Shown here one piece after another: positions 8,150-16,389 of a stretch of DNA of 64,000 nucleotides. Position 1 is the stretch's first letter; every line of letters begins with the position of its first letter. The stretch lies in assembly GCA_947476555.1 (NCBI GenBank), contig CANJRI010000002.1, positions 1 through 64,000 of the forward strand, written 5' to 3'. The notes beneath the pieces were generated by a model that worked only from the letters and a program-made list of their open reading frames with translations, was not told the DNA's origin and ran no database searches. The position numbers were made by a program, and so were the translations under genes. The stretch comes from Caulobacteraceae bacterium. GTDB taxonomy: Bacteria; Pseudomonadota; Alphaproteobacteria; Caulobacterales; Caulobacteraceae.

Positions 8150-9057
8150 TCCGCGCCGGGGTCATCAGGAACTTGAAGAGCTACCGCAACCAGGACGGGC
8201 CGCCGGCCACGGTCCCGGCCGGCGTGCTGGAGGTGAAGGCCGGAGAGCCCGACGAACTCAACGAGACCCTGGCCTGGTTCGCCAAGTCCGGCGTCGAGCT
8301 GGTGGTGATCGACGGTGGCGATGGGACCATCCGCGACGTGCTCTCGCGCCTACCGCCGCCCTATGTGAAAAACCCGCCGCGCCTGGCTGTGCTGCCCCGG
8401 GGCAAGACCAATGCGCTCGCGCTGGACCTGGGCATGAGCGGGGACGCGCCGCTGGAATCGATCCTTTCGGCCGCGGCGGCCGGGCGGACCAAGACGCGGC
8501 CCTGCCTGGAAATCGTCCGGGCAGGCGCGGCGACGCCGGACCTGCGGGGCTTCCTGTTCGGCCTGGGGGCTTTCGTGCGCGGCACAGAACTGGCCCAGAA
8601 GACCCACGGGTTGGGGTTCTTCAACAACGCGGCGATCGGGCTGACCATCCTGGGGGCGGCGGCGCGCACCCTGGCCGGCGGGCCTGACGATCCTTGGCGG
8701 CGTGGCGAGCCGGGAAGCCTGACGCTGGGCGAGGAGGCCACGGAGACGCGGGCCTGGTTCCTGGCGGTCGCCTCGACCCTCAAGCGATTTCCTCTCGGAT
8801 TGAAACCCTATGGCCCGCCGCACGAGGGGCTGAAGGTGCTGACCATCCATGCGCCGCCGCCAAAGCTCCCGACCGCCGCAGCGCTGATCTTCGCGGGCTC
8901 GGAGGCGTCGTGGCTGGAGAAGAAGGGCTATCGGCGCAGGGACGTGACCCGGCTCGGGGTCGAGATGGAAGGCAGTTTCGTCCTGGATGGCGAGCTGTTC
9001 CCGACCGGTGAGCTGACGGTGCGGCAGGGCCCCGAACTGGAGTTCGTGATCGCGTGA
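8146..9057 (+). CDS. cpgB: ceramide kinase-like diacylglycerol kinase catalytic domain protein
   Basis: A 303-residue protein with the diacylglycerol kinase catalytic signature VVIDGGDGTIRDVL near residues 57-70, followed by LAVLPRGKTNALALDLGM. The second lobe contains a substrate-facing region. Members phosphorylate lipid hydroxyls with ATP. In Caulobacter a homologous enzyme in the same cluster (CpgB) is a ceramide kinase that makes ceramide-1-phosphate on the way to ceramide phosphoglycerate. The start ATG overlaps the CDP-alcohol transferase stop (ATGA) and the stop overlaps the next gene (GTGA). The symbol rests on family and neighbourhood, not on an alignment. Confidence 0.8.
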   Translation: MIRAGVIRNLKSYRNQDGPPATVPAGVLEVKAGEPDELNETLAWFAKSGVELVVIDGGDGTIRDVLSRLPPPYVKNPPRLAVLPRGKTNALALDLGMSGDAPLESILSAAAAGRTKTRPCLEIVRAGAATPDLRGFLFGLGAFVRGTELAQKTHGLGFFNNAAIGLTILGAAARTLAGGPDDPWRRGEPGSLTLGEEATETRAWFLAVASTLKRFPLGLKPYGPPHEGLKVLTIHAPPPKLPTAAALIFAGSEASWLEKKGYRRRDVTRLGVEMEGSFVLDGELFPTGELTVRQGPELEFVIA

Positions 9058-9932
9058 GGGGGCTTAAGGACGCGATCGCGGCCGAGCTCGCGGCCGGGCC
9101 GGATGACGCGGCGGCCGCGTTCGGGGCGAGCCTGGCAGACCCGGAGCGGGATGCGGCGATCCTCTACTACGGCTCGACGCTGCGGACCGGCGACCTGTCG
9201 GGGATGCTGGACTTCTATCGGCTGACGCGGCGGCCGCACCGCAGGGGCCTTCGCGGGCTGGTGGAGCGCGTGCTGTGGCCCGAAGTCAGCTACCACGAGG
9301 CGGGGAAGCTCCGGGCCAAGGTGGCGACCTTGCCCCTGGCGACGTTCCGGCGCGCGGCCGAAGGGCGGACGCTCGACACCACCATCTGGACCCGGTTCGT
9401 GCAGCCGGCGCGGATCGTGTGGGCGGCGGACGAGGCCGCGCGGGCCGAGGCCGTGGCGGCGGTGGCCGCCGCGGTGCGAACCGCCAGCCGCTATGCGGCG
9501 GCGGCGGGCCCGGCCGAAGGATCGGCCAAGGATTTCTGGTTGGCGCTGTTTCGCAAAACCTATGCCGCCGAGTTCCGTGTGGAGTCGGCCGGACGCGCCG
9601 ACGAGGTGATGGGGCCCAACGCGGCGCGGTTCGCCAGATTACTCCCCATGGCTTGGGACGAGGCCGGCGTGGACTTCGCCCAGGTGGGGCTGCTTCGGCC
9701 GAGGCGGCGCGGCCTGCCCAGGTGGTGGTTGCGGAGCGCCCTGGGCAAGCCGCTGAACCTCGCCCGACTGGCCAAGGCGGCCTTCACCTTCGAGGGCGCG
9801 GCGCGCTATGCGGCTTGGAAGATCGAACGGCACACCGGGCTGGCGATCGAGGTCACGCCCTGGCGCGAGCGTCACCCGATCCTGGCGGCGCCGGGGGTGC
9901 TGTGGAAGTTGAGCCGGCGGAAGAAGCCCTAG
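9054..9932 (+). CDS. uncharacterised protein of the sphingolipid cluster
   Basis: A 292-residue soluble protein with no signal peptide or membrane segment. It starts with GTG at 9054 inside a GTGA overlap with the ceramide kinase. I recognise no catalytic motif. The sequence is rich in Ala and Arg, with predicted helices and Trp-rich patches (WPEVSYHEAGK, TTIWTRFVQPARIVW). It converges on serine palmitoyltransferase with a 4-bp overlap of the two stop regions. In Caulobacter a gene in the equivalent position belongs to the set needed for ceramide phosphoglycerate, so a headgroup-modification role is plausible. The activity is unknown. Confidence 0.7.
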   Translation: MRGLKDAIAAELAAGPDDAAAAFGASLADPERDAAILYYGSTLRTGDLSGMLDFYRLTRRPHRRGLRGLVERVLWPEVSYHEAGKLRAKVATLPLATFRRAAEGRTLDTTIWTRFVQPARIVWAADEAARAEAVAAVAAAVRTASRYAAAAGPAEGSAKDFWLALFRKTYAAEFRVESAGRADEVMGPNAARFARLLPMAWDEAGVDFAQVGLLRPRRRGLPRWWLRSALGKPLNLARLAKAAFTFEGAARYAAWKIERHTGLAIEVTPWRERHPILAAPGVLWKLSRRKKP

Positions 9933-11143
9933 GCGCTCTTGCGCGCCCGCTTAGGCAGCAGGCCGAATTCCTGGCCAAGCTGGTCGAAGACCGCGATGAC
10001 GGCGTCGATCTGCTCGAAGGTGTGGGCGGCGCTGACGCTGGAGCGGAGCAACGGCCGGTTGTCCGGGGTCGCCGGCGGCAGGGCCAGGTTCAGGTAGACG
10101 CCGTTGGCCAGGAGCGCGTTCCACATGGCGATGGCCATGCTGGTCTCGGGCATCACCACGGCGACGATCGGGCTGGCCTTGGGGCCGGTGGTGTAGCCGA
10201 GCCGTTGCAGGCCGCTCCAGAGCCGCTGGGCGTTGGCCTCGAGCTTGCCGCGCAGGGAGCCGTCCTGCTCCAGCCGCTCCAGGGCGGTCAGGGTGGAGGC
10301 GACGATGGCGGGCGGCAGCGAAGCGGTGAACATGTAGGGGCGGCTGACCACGCGCAGGAGGTCGAAGTCGTCCACGTCGGCGACGCAGAAGCCGCCGATG
10401 GCGCCCAGGGACTTGGAGAAGGTGCCGACGATGAAATCGACGTCGGCCTCGACGCCGGCCGCTTCGGCCAGGCCGCGGCCCTTTTCGCCGAGCACGCCCA
10501 TGGAGTGAGCCTCGTCGACCAGGAGGTAGGCCCCGGTCTCCTTCTTGACGGCGACGATCTCCTTCAGCGGAGCGACGTCGCCCATCATGGAATAGATGCC
10601 CTCGACCACGATCAGGCGCTCGCCGGGCTGACCTTCCAGGCGCTTGAGGCGCTTGTAGAGGTCGTCGGGGTCGTTGTGGCGGAAGCGGATGACCTCGGAC
10701 TGGCAGAGCCGGGCGCCGTCGTAGATCGAGGCGTGGCTGTCGGCGTCGAGGATCAAGTGGTCCCCGCGTCCGACGAGGGCGGACAGCACGCCGAGATTGG
10801 CCTGGTAGCCGGTCGTGAAGACCATGGCGTGCTTGCGGCCATAGAAGCGGGCCAGGGCCGTCTCCATGGCCATGTGGCCGCCGAAGGTGCCATTGGCGAT
10901 CCGCGAGCCGGTGGTGCCGGTGCCCCATTTCCGGACGGCCGCGGCCGAAGCCTCGACGCAGGCCGGGTCGAACGTCAGGCCCAGGTAGTTGTTGGTGCCG
11001 AGGAGGATGACCTTGCGGCCATCGAGCTGGCCTTCCGTAGGGGAAAGCACCGCCTCGAAGCGGACGTTGAAGGGATCGACGCCGGCGGCGCGGATGCCTT
11101 CATAGGCGTCGCGATACGACGCGTGCTTGTCGAGCAGACCCAT
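9929..11143 (-). CDS. spt: serine palmitoyltransferase (PLP-dependent)
   Basis: A 404-residue alpha-oxoamine synthase. It condenses serine with an acyl thioester, giving 3-ketosphinganine and committing carbon to sphingolipids. Visible active-site features are the PLP-stacking His in DSHASIYDG (about residue 137), the DEAHSMG pyridine-binding block (Asp210) and the Schiff-base lysine in TFSKSLGAIGG (Lys244). Its relatives KBL, BioF and HemA share this fold. The acyl carrier protein gene ends 2 bp before its ATG, and ceramide synthase and reductase genes are near. These neighbours make sphingolipid synthesis far more likely than biotin or heme. The length is typical. Confidence 0.93.
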   Translation of the reverse strand: MGLLDKHASYRDAYEGIRAAGVDPFNVRFEAVLSPTEGQLDGRKVILLGTNNYLGLTFDPACVEASAAAVRKWGTGTTGSRIANGTFGGHMAMETALARFYGRKHAMVFTTGYQANLGVLSALVGRGDHLILDADSHASIYDGARLCQSEVIRFRHNDPDDLYKRLKRLEGQPGERLIVVEGIYSMMGDVAPLKEIVAVKKETGAYLLVDEAHSMGVLGEKGRGLAEAAGVEADVDFIVGTFSKSLGAIGGFCVADVDDFDLLRVVSRPYMFTASLPPAIVASTLTALERLEQDGSLRGKLEANAQRLWSGLQRLGYTTGPKASPIVAVVMPETSMAIAMWNALLANGVYLNLALPPATPDNRPLLRSSVSAAHTFEQIDAVIAVFDQLGQEFGLLPKRARKSA

Positions 11144-11145
11144 CC

Positions 11146-11400
11146 TTAAGCCTTTACCCGCAGCTTGTTGATCAGTTCGGAGAGGTCGCCAACCGTCTCC
11201 ACGGTGGCCAGCCGATCGAGAGGGATCGACAGGTCGAATCGATCTTCAAGCTCCATCACGATGTTCATGAGCGCAAGCGAATCGACGGCGAGGTCCCGGG
11301 CGATGTGAGTGGCAGGCGTGACATCGACCGCGCGCCCGAGCACGGTTTCCGCCGCCTTCGCGACTTCACGGACGGTTAGATCCGTCGCGAGTTCGACCAT
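11146..11400 (-). CDS. acpR: dedicated acyl carrier protein for sphingolipid synthesis
   Basis: An 84-residue acyl carrier protein with the phosphopantetheine attachment serine in ARDLAVDSLALMNIVMELE (Ser41). Acidic helices II and III follow. The start is the ATG at 11400. A longer frame to 11496 has no support. It sits 2 bp upstream of serine palmitoyltransferase and would present the acyl chain to it. In Caulobacter the matching carrier is charged by the acyl-ACP ligase encoded two genes away. It is clearly separate from a housekeeping fatty-acid ACP, which normally sits with fab genes. Confidence 0.9.
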   Translation of the reverse strand: MVELATDLTVREVAKAAETVLGRAVDVTPATHIARDLAVDSLALMNIVMELEDRFDLSIPLDRLATVETVGDLSELINKLRVKA

Positions 11401-11506
11401 GTACGCAGGCCCCCATAGCCCCAAGACTCTAATACTAATTCCGGTACGTAACCGCGTTAGGCCCGGATTTCCACCTTTGACGCATGTGGGGGTCACAAAA
11501 GGGCAG
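11401..11506 (-). promoter_or_regulatory. probable promoter region of the acpR-spt unit
   Basis: This 106-bp gap is the only clear break in the minus-strand series between the ceramide reductase and ACP genes. It is noticeably more AT-rich than its surroundings, with a TAGTAT-like -10 candidate about 40-50 bases before the acpR ATG. A separate promoter for acpR-spt is therefore likely. No known operator was recognised. Confidence 0.35.
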
Positions 11507-12421
11507 TCAATGTTTCATCCAGGACGCACTTCGATACCAGGCCACGGTGTGCGCGAAACCCTTCGGCAGGGGGTAGGCGCAGGGCGGCAGGCCCGGCGCT
11601 CGTTCCCCGGCGCCGAGCGTCCAATCGGGGTGCAGGAGCTCGCGGGTCTTGCCTGAGGTCAGCATAGGGTTTCCCCCGAGGGCGGCGGCCAAGTCGCCCA
11701 GGCCCCCGACACCCCTTACGACACCGGCGGGAATCGCCATGAGGCGGGGGGATCGGCCGCACGCCGCCGCCGCCTCGGTCATCACTTCCGACCAGGAATA
11801 GCCATCGGGGCGGTCGTCGCTGAGGGCCCAGATTCCGCCCGTGGGACGGGCGGCCAGGGCGGCGATCTGCCGCGCGGCGTCCTCCACGTGGATCACCGCC
11901 AGCCGGGCGCCGGGCGACAGGAGCGGGAGAATCGGGCTGACCGCCGCTGCCTGGAAAAGCGGCAGAAGCTCGCGGTCGGCCGGGCCGTAGATGGCGGGCG
12001 GGCGGACCACGGTGAGGCGGGCGCCGAGAACCTCGGCCATCGCCGTCTCCGCTGCGCGCTTGGAGGCGGCGTAGGGCGACAGGCCGGGCTCGCGGGCGGC
12101 GAGGCTGGAGATCAGCATCACAGGCCCGCGGGCCGCCTCCGCCAGGCGCCGGGCTCCATCGACGTTCACCCGCTGGAATTCCCCCGCGATGCGGGCTTTC
12201 ACGATGGCCGCGCCGTGGATCACCACCTGGGCGTCCGCGCACAGGGCCGCGAGGGCCGCCGGATCGTGGAGATCGCCTTGGATCACCTCCGGATCGGCGT
12301 CGTCCCAGCGCGCCTCGCGGCGGGCCAGGACCCGCAGGCGCCAGCCATCCTGGGACAGGGCGCGGACGAGCTGGCGGCCCAGAAAGCCGGTGGCGCCGGT
12401 GACCGCCGCCAGCGGCTTCAG
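11507..12421 (-). CDS. cerR: ceramide reductase (extended short-chain dehydrogenase), apparent CTG start
   Basis: About 304 residues. The N-terminus reads VTGATGFLGRQLV, the dinucleotide-binding GxTGFxG loop. The catalytic Tyr-Lys pair is in SPYAASKRAAE, preceded by the serine of LISSLA. The Rossmann motif begins only five codons after position 12421. No ATG, GTG or TTG lies in frame just upstream, and the first conventional start (12286) would delete the whole cofactor loop. A CTG at 12421-12419 overlaps the acyl-ligase stop as CTGA, mirroring the ATGA overlaps elsewhere in the cluster. In Caulobacter this neighbour reduces the 3-oxo group of the ceramide precursor. The function is confident; the start is inferred. 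Confidence 0.82.
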   Translation of the reverse strand: MKPLAAVTGATGFLGRQLVRALSQDGWRLRVLARREARWDDADPEVIQGDLHDPAALAALCADAQVVIHGAAIVKARIAGEFQRVNVDGARRLAEAARGPVMLISSLAAREPGLSPYAASKRAAETAMAEVLGARLTVVRPPAIYGPADRELLPLFQAAAVSPILPLLSPGARLAVIHVEDAARQIAALAARPTGGIWALSDDRPDGYSWSEVMTEAAAACGRSPRLMAIPAGVVRGVGGLGDLAAALGGNPMLTSGKTRELLHPDWTLGAGERAPGLPPCAYPLPKGFAHTVAWYRSASWMKH

Positions 12422-14127
12422 ACGGGCTCCTCGGCCTTGAAGGCGCCGGACAGGTAGAGGGCGCGGGCCTTTGAGCGGGAGAGCTTGCCGGAGGAGGTCT
12501 GCGGCAGGGCATGGGGCGGCACCAGCTCCACCCGGGGCTCCACGCCGTGCCGGGCGCGCAGGAGGGCTGCGACGTCGGTGGCCAGGTCCTGACGGGCCTT
12601 GGGATCGCTGAGGCGGGCCTGGACGAGGACGACGAGCTGCTCAGCCTCTTCCTGGTCCACGGAGAAGGCGGCGACGTCGCCGGAGCGCAGGCGCTCGATC
12701 TCGGTCTCGGCCGTCCATTCCAGATCCTGCGGCCAGACATTGCGGCCATTGAGGAGGATGAGGTCCTTGGCGCGGCCGGTGGGGGTGATCTCGCCCTCGA
12801 CCATGAAGCCGAGGTCGCCAGTGTCGAGCCAGCCGTCGGCGGAGAGCACCCGGGCGGTGGCCTCGGGCTCGTCGAAGTAGCCCTTCATCAGGCTGGGGCC
12901 CCTGGCGAAGATGCGGCCCATCCGGCGTTCCGCAAGCACCTGGCCGTCGTCGCCGCGGACCTGGAGCTCGTGGCCCGGGAAGACGACGCCGCAACGGACG
13001 AAGGCGCGGCTGCGGCCGTCCTGGCCCGGCGTCACCTCTCCGGAGCGTTCCATGCGGCCGACGTCGACGTCGTCGAAGCGAAGGCCGACGCCCAGCGGAG
13101 CCATGGAGAGGCCCAAGGTGGCCTCGGCCATGCCGTAGGAAGCGACGAAGGCGCGGGCGTCGAAGCCGCGCGGGCCGAAGGCCTCGGCGAAGGCCTGCAG
13201 CGGGGCGGCGCGAACCATGTCGCCGCCGCAGCCAGCGATGCGCCAGCAGGAGAGGTCGAGGTCCTCGCGGGCGGCCTCGGCCCGGCGGGCGCAGAGCTCG
13301 TAGCCGAAGGTGGGGCTGTAGGCGATGGTGGCCCGGTAGCGGTCCATCAGGTCGAGCCAGAGCAGCGGCCGGCGGACGAAGGCGCCGGTTGGCATCATGT
13401 CGATGGTCATCTGGCAGGCGAGGGGGCTGAGCAGGAACCCGACCAGGCCCATGTCGTGATAGAGCGGCAGCCAGGTGTGCGAGCGGTCGTGCGGGGTGAC
13501 CTGGAGACCGTCGCGGGTGCTGGCCGTGGCGTTGGCCATCAGGGCGGCGTGGGTGCAGAGCACGCCCGTCGGATTGCGGGTCGAGCCGGAGGAGAACTGG
13601 ACGTAGCAGGGCTCGTCCGGCGTGGGCGCTGGGAGGTCGCGGAGCGGGGCGTCGGGCAGGTCGGCGGTCCGACCCACAAGGCGCACCCCGGCGGCCTGGC
13701 CGGCGTCACGCAGCCAGGGCTGAAGGGCTTCCGGTCCGAAGGCGGCGGCTGCCCGGGCCGAGGCCAGCATCCGGCCGATCTGCTCCACATAGGCCTCGCG
13801 GCCGCCCAGCGGCGCCGGGAGGGGCAGGGGGGCGGGGGTCAGGCGCGCGTACTGGCAGGCGAAGAAGGCGACGATGAATTCGGCGTCGGAGTCGGCCACC
13901 AGGCCAACCCGGTCGTGGGGTTCCAGGCCGGCGGCCAGCAAGCGGACGGCAAGTTTCCGGGCGCGGTCGCGCAGGTCTGCGTAGGACAGGGCCTCGACGA
14001 GCTCGCCGCGCAGCCCATGCAGGTTGATGCCGGTCGGCCCGGCCGCGGCGAAGTCGAGCGTCTCGGTCAGGGTGGCGAAGCCGCCGTGACGGAACGGCCG
14101 ATCCGGAGCTGTGGGTAGAGGGGTCAA
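12418..14127 (-). CDS. aasR: fatty acyl-AMP ligase / acyl-ACP synthetase for the sphingolipid ACP
   Basis: A 569-residue adenylate-forming enzyme. The phosphate-binding loop is in YVQFSSGSTRNPTGV. HTWLPLYHDMGLVGFLL is typical of fatty acyl-AMP ligases and long-chain acyl-ACP ligases, and WLDTGDLGFM and GRAKDLILLNGRNVWPQDLE are the A7-A8 motifs. It activates a fatty acid as acyl-AMP and would load it onto the neighbouring AcpR. The start overlaps the flippase gene stop by 4 bp, and the stop overlaps the ceramide reductase start. Caulobacter has a ligase in the same gene order. Confidence 0.88.
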   Translation of the reverse strand: MTPLPTAPDRPFRHGGFATLTETLDFAAAGPTGINLHGLRGELVEALSYADLRDRARKLAVRLLAAGLEPHDRVGLVADSDAEFIVAFFACQYARLTPAPLPLPAPLGGREAYVEQIGRMLASARAAAAFGPEALQPWLRDAGQAAGVRLVGRTADLPDAPLRDLPAPTPDEPCYVQFSSGSTRNPTGVLCTHAALMANATASTRDGLQVTPHDRSHTWLPLYHDMGLVGFLLSPLACQMTIDMMPTGAFVRRPLLWLDLMDRYRATIAYSPTFGYELCARRAEAAREDLDLSCWRIAGCGGDMVRAAPLQAFAEAFGPRGFDARAFVASYGMAEATLGLSMAPLGVGLRFDDVDVGRMERSGEVTPGQDGRSRAFVRCGVVFPGHELQVRGDDGQVLAERRMGRIFARGPSLMKGYFDEPEATARVLSADGWLDTGDLGFMVEGEITPTGRAKDLILLNGRNVWPQDLEWTAETEIERLRSGDVAAFSVDQEEAEQLVVLVQARLSDPKARQDLATDVAALLRARHGVEPRVELVPPHALPQTSSGKLSRSKARALYLSGAFKAEEPV

Positions 14128-15497
14128 ACGTCGCCTTTCAAACCATCACCGCCGCCGGCGGACCTATCGCGCGCCCGGCGATTCCCACTCATGCGCAGGA
14201 TGAACCACAGCATGCCCAGGGCAAGGGCTGTCGCGGCCCCCACCAGGCCCGCGCCGGCTCCTGTAAGGCCGAAAGCCTCGATGAGGAAGGGCAATGAAAT
14301 CAGGAAGGTCACCCCGACCGCAAGATGGACCCGCACCGCGGCGCCGGGTTTTCCGAGGGAAACCAGCATCGGCTCCAGGGGCAGGGCGAAGATGGCCACC
14401 ACGGCTGCGGCGACCTGCCACGTCATGACGCTAGCGGCTGGAGCGAAGGCCTCGCCCATCACCAGGGTGAGGAGCGGACCGCCGGCCAGGACCGCGACGA
14501 GCAGGACGAGGAGGCCGACGCCGCCGGCCAGGACGCCCACGCGCTTGACCAGCCGCCACATGTCGTCGTGGCGCTCCTCGACGCGCAGGCGGGCCAGTTC
14601 GGGATAGAGCGCCGGCACCAGGAGTTTAGCCGGCTTGGCGATGGCGTCGGCGATCTGCCGGCCGATCCGCCAGAAGGCCGCCGCGCCGGGACCGACCATC
14701 ATCCCCACCACCAGGGTGACGACGTGGGTGAGGGCCACTTCCAGGGTGGCCGCGAGGTTGGTGTTCCAGGCGAAGCGCCAGATCCCGGGCAGCCCCTGGG
14801 TGAAGGGCCCGTTCCAGGCGAAACCCTCCAGCAGCCGACGCGTATGGAGTTCACGCCACGCGGCCGCCAGCAGATAGGCGTAGGCGACCACGCTGCCGAG
14901 CGCCCAGGCGGCCAGGAAGCTCTCCAGGCCCCCATGCAGCCACCAGGCCACGCCGCTGCCGATCAGGCGGACGAGGGAGACCAGCGCCGCCTGGTTGGCC
15001 ATGACGTCGAAGCGGTCGAACAGGCGCAGCAGGCCGATCGGCGTGGCCGAGACCATGAACACCAGGCTGAGCATGTAGAGCGCGGCGGCCGGCGCGGCGT
15101 CCGCGCCCCAGCCCAGGGAGCCGGAAAAGGCGAAGGCCCCGATCACCCCGAGGGCCATGCCCAGCAGGGTCGAGGCGATGTCCAGGGCGAGGGTGAAGCG
15201 AAGGACCTGCTGGAAGCGGGGCGTGTCGCCCGCGGCCAGGGGACGGGCGCCGTACTGCAGGACGGTCTGCCAGGACTGGAACTTGACCACCTCGCCCAGG
15301 AACAGGGCGAAGGCGTGGATCAGGACCAGGACGCCCATCTCCGACACGCCGAGCGCGCGGGCGACCACGGCCATGTAGGCGAGGCCGAGGATGGCGTTGA
15401 TGGTGCGGCCGCCGAGCAGCATGCCGGCATTGGCCAGGACGCGCCTCAGGATCTCGCCGACTCCGCCGGCGTCCGGGGGCTCGCCCTTCTCGATCAT
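14124..15497 (-). CDS. MATE/Wzx-like lipid-linked flippase
   Basis: A 457-residue polytopic membrane protein with about 12-14 hydrophobic segments and the pattern of polysaccharide-type flippases (MurJ/Wzx, MOP superfamily). The first helix pair reads MLLGGRTINAILGLAYMAVV. It is the first gene of the minus-strand ligase-reductase transcript and overlaps the acyl ligase by 4 bp. Wzx-type proteins move lipid-linked sugars across the inner membrane. In this position it might flip a glycosylated or headgroup-bearing sphingolipid, but this is inferred from linkage alone. Confidence 0.75.
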   Translation of the reverse strand: MIEKGEPPDAGGVGEILRRVLANAGMLLGGRTINAILGLAYMAVVARALGVSEMGVLVLIHAFALFLGEVVKFQSWQTVLQYGARPLAAGDTPRFQQVLRFTLALDIASTLLGMALGVIGAFAFSGSLGWGADAAPAAALYMLSLVFMVSATPIGLLRLFDRFDVMANQAALVSLVRLIGSGVAWWLHGGLESFLAAWALGSVVAYAYLLAAAWRELHTRRLLEGFAWNGPFTQGLPGIWRFAWNTNLAATLEVALTHVVTLVVGMMVGPGAAAFWRIGRQIADAIAKPAKLLVPALYPELARLRVEERHDDMWRLVKRVGVLAGGVGLLVLLVAVLAGGPLLTLVMGEAFAPAASVMTWQVAAAVVAIFALPLEPMLVSLGKPGAAVRVHLAVGVTFLISLPFLIEAFGLTGAGAGLVGAATALALGMLWFILRMSGNRRARDRSAGGGDGLKGDV

Positions 15498-15713
15498 GCG
15501 GCCTCCCCGATTGGCGAGGGACTCGCCCCGCGCTCCGTCGCAAGGCGTCCATATCCCCCGGCGGGGTCATGTCAATCGACGGCGGCGGAGAACCGGCCCC
15601 GCGCCCCATGCTTGCGATCCGGGGCCAGCGGAGCTAAGAGAGCGCTCCCCGAATGGCCGGCGTCAGTCAGCTATGCGGGGCCAGGCCGGAAAATCCAAGA
15701 TTTTCAAGCCCTT

Positions 15714-15789
<76 letters not shown>

Positions 15790-15829
15790 TTCTTTCAGGG
15801 ACTTGATGGTGGCAATGGGCGCTGGGCGC

Positions 15830-16030
15830 CTAGGGGTCGAACGGCCGTGAAGCCGGCGCAAGACCACGATTGATGCCGTTCTTCGGGAACCAGCCAATGT
15901 TGCTGAACCTGTCGTCGGCCTCCAGAATCCCCTGGAGGTCCGAAAGGAAGGCCCAGAAGACCTCCTGACCCAGCCCAAGCCAAAACGTCATGTCGGATGC
16001 GAAGATGGCTTCATCGCGGCGCAGTTCCAC
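15830..16030 (-). CDS. small hypothetical protein downstream of tRNA-Lys
   Basis: A 66-residue frame starting with GTG. It is aromatic-rich and protein-like (TFWLGLGQEVFWAFLSDLQG, then WFPKNGINRGL), with mostly G or C at third codon positions. I recognise no family. It could be the remnant of a longer gene whose 5' part is lost, since the frame closes upstream. It diverges from the next small gene with a 39-bp gap. Support is compositional only. Confidence 0.35.
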   Translation of the reverse strand: MELRRDEAIFASDMTFWLGLGQEVFWAFLSDLQGILEADDRFSNIGWFPKNGINRGLAPASRPFDP

Positions 16031-16069
16031 CGCAGGCCCGTTCCGGCCACGCCGGTAGAGCCGTCACGC

Positions 16070-16288
16070 GTGCTGTTTCCGCGATATATGGTGATGTGGG
16101 AAACCGAGGCGTCGGCCTTGATCGGTCCGCCGATGGGCGCGCCGGGCGCGCAGAGTCTGCAGGACGCCATGACGGCCGCCGAGAAGGCCGGTCAGGTGAG
16201 AGACGTGAACGCGAACGCTGCGACGCGTCAGTGGACCTGGTGGACGCCGGTTTCGCCCTGGATCGACAAGAGCGATTTTGTTCGCTGA
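16070..16288 (+). CDS. small hypothetical protein
   Basis: A 72-residue frame with strongly G/C-biased third positions and a plausible protein composition (GAPGAQSLQDAMTAAEKAGQ, ending in WTWWTPVSPWIDKSDFVR). The start may be the GTG at 16070 or the ATG at 16088. A weak hairpin followed by a T run lies about 55 bases after the stop, consistent with a short independent transcript. No family is recognised. Confidence 0.4.
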   Translation: MLFPRYMVMWETEASALIGPPMGAPGAQSLQDAMTAAEKAGQVRDVNANAATRQWTWWTPVSPWIDKSDFVR

Positions 16289-16341
16289 CGGGTTGTGATC
16301 GCCCGCCGGCCTCTGCCCCACCCCGAGGCGGCAGAGGTTAA

Positions 16342-16366
16342 GGACGGACATCGCGTCCGCCCTTTT
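16342..16366 (+). terminator. possible intrinsic terminator
   Basis: GGACG (16342-16346) can pair with CGTCC (16354-16358) and is followed by GCCCTTTTT. The stem is short at 5 bp, so this is tentative. It would end the transcript of the small gene at 16070-16288. Confidence 0.35.
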
Positions 16367-16389
16367 TCTCGGGCGCAGGTTGATCCTGG

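Noticed and set aside
9275-11149. A 624-residue plus-strand frame spanning the unknown cluster gene and spt
   Set aside because: It crosses two convergent genes with clear homology or operon overlap; its composition is antisense-like.
11507-12286. Ceramide reductase starting at the TTG/ATG-type codon at 12286
   Set aside because: This start would remove the GATGFLG cofactor loop; the CTG overlapping the ligase stop fits better.
12511-14118. A 535-residue plus-strand frame
   Set aside because: Antisense shadow of the acyl-ACP ligase, which carries all adenylation motifs; the plus-strand product has no recognisable domain.
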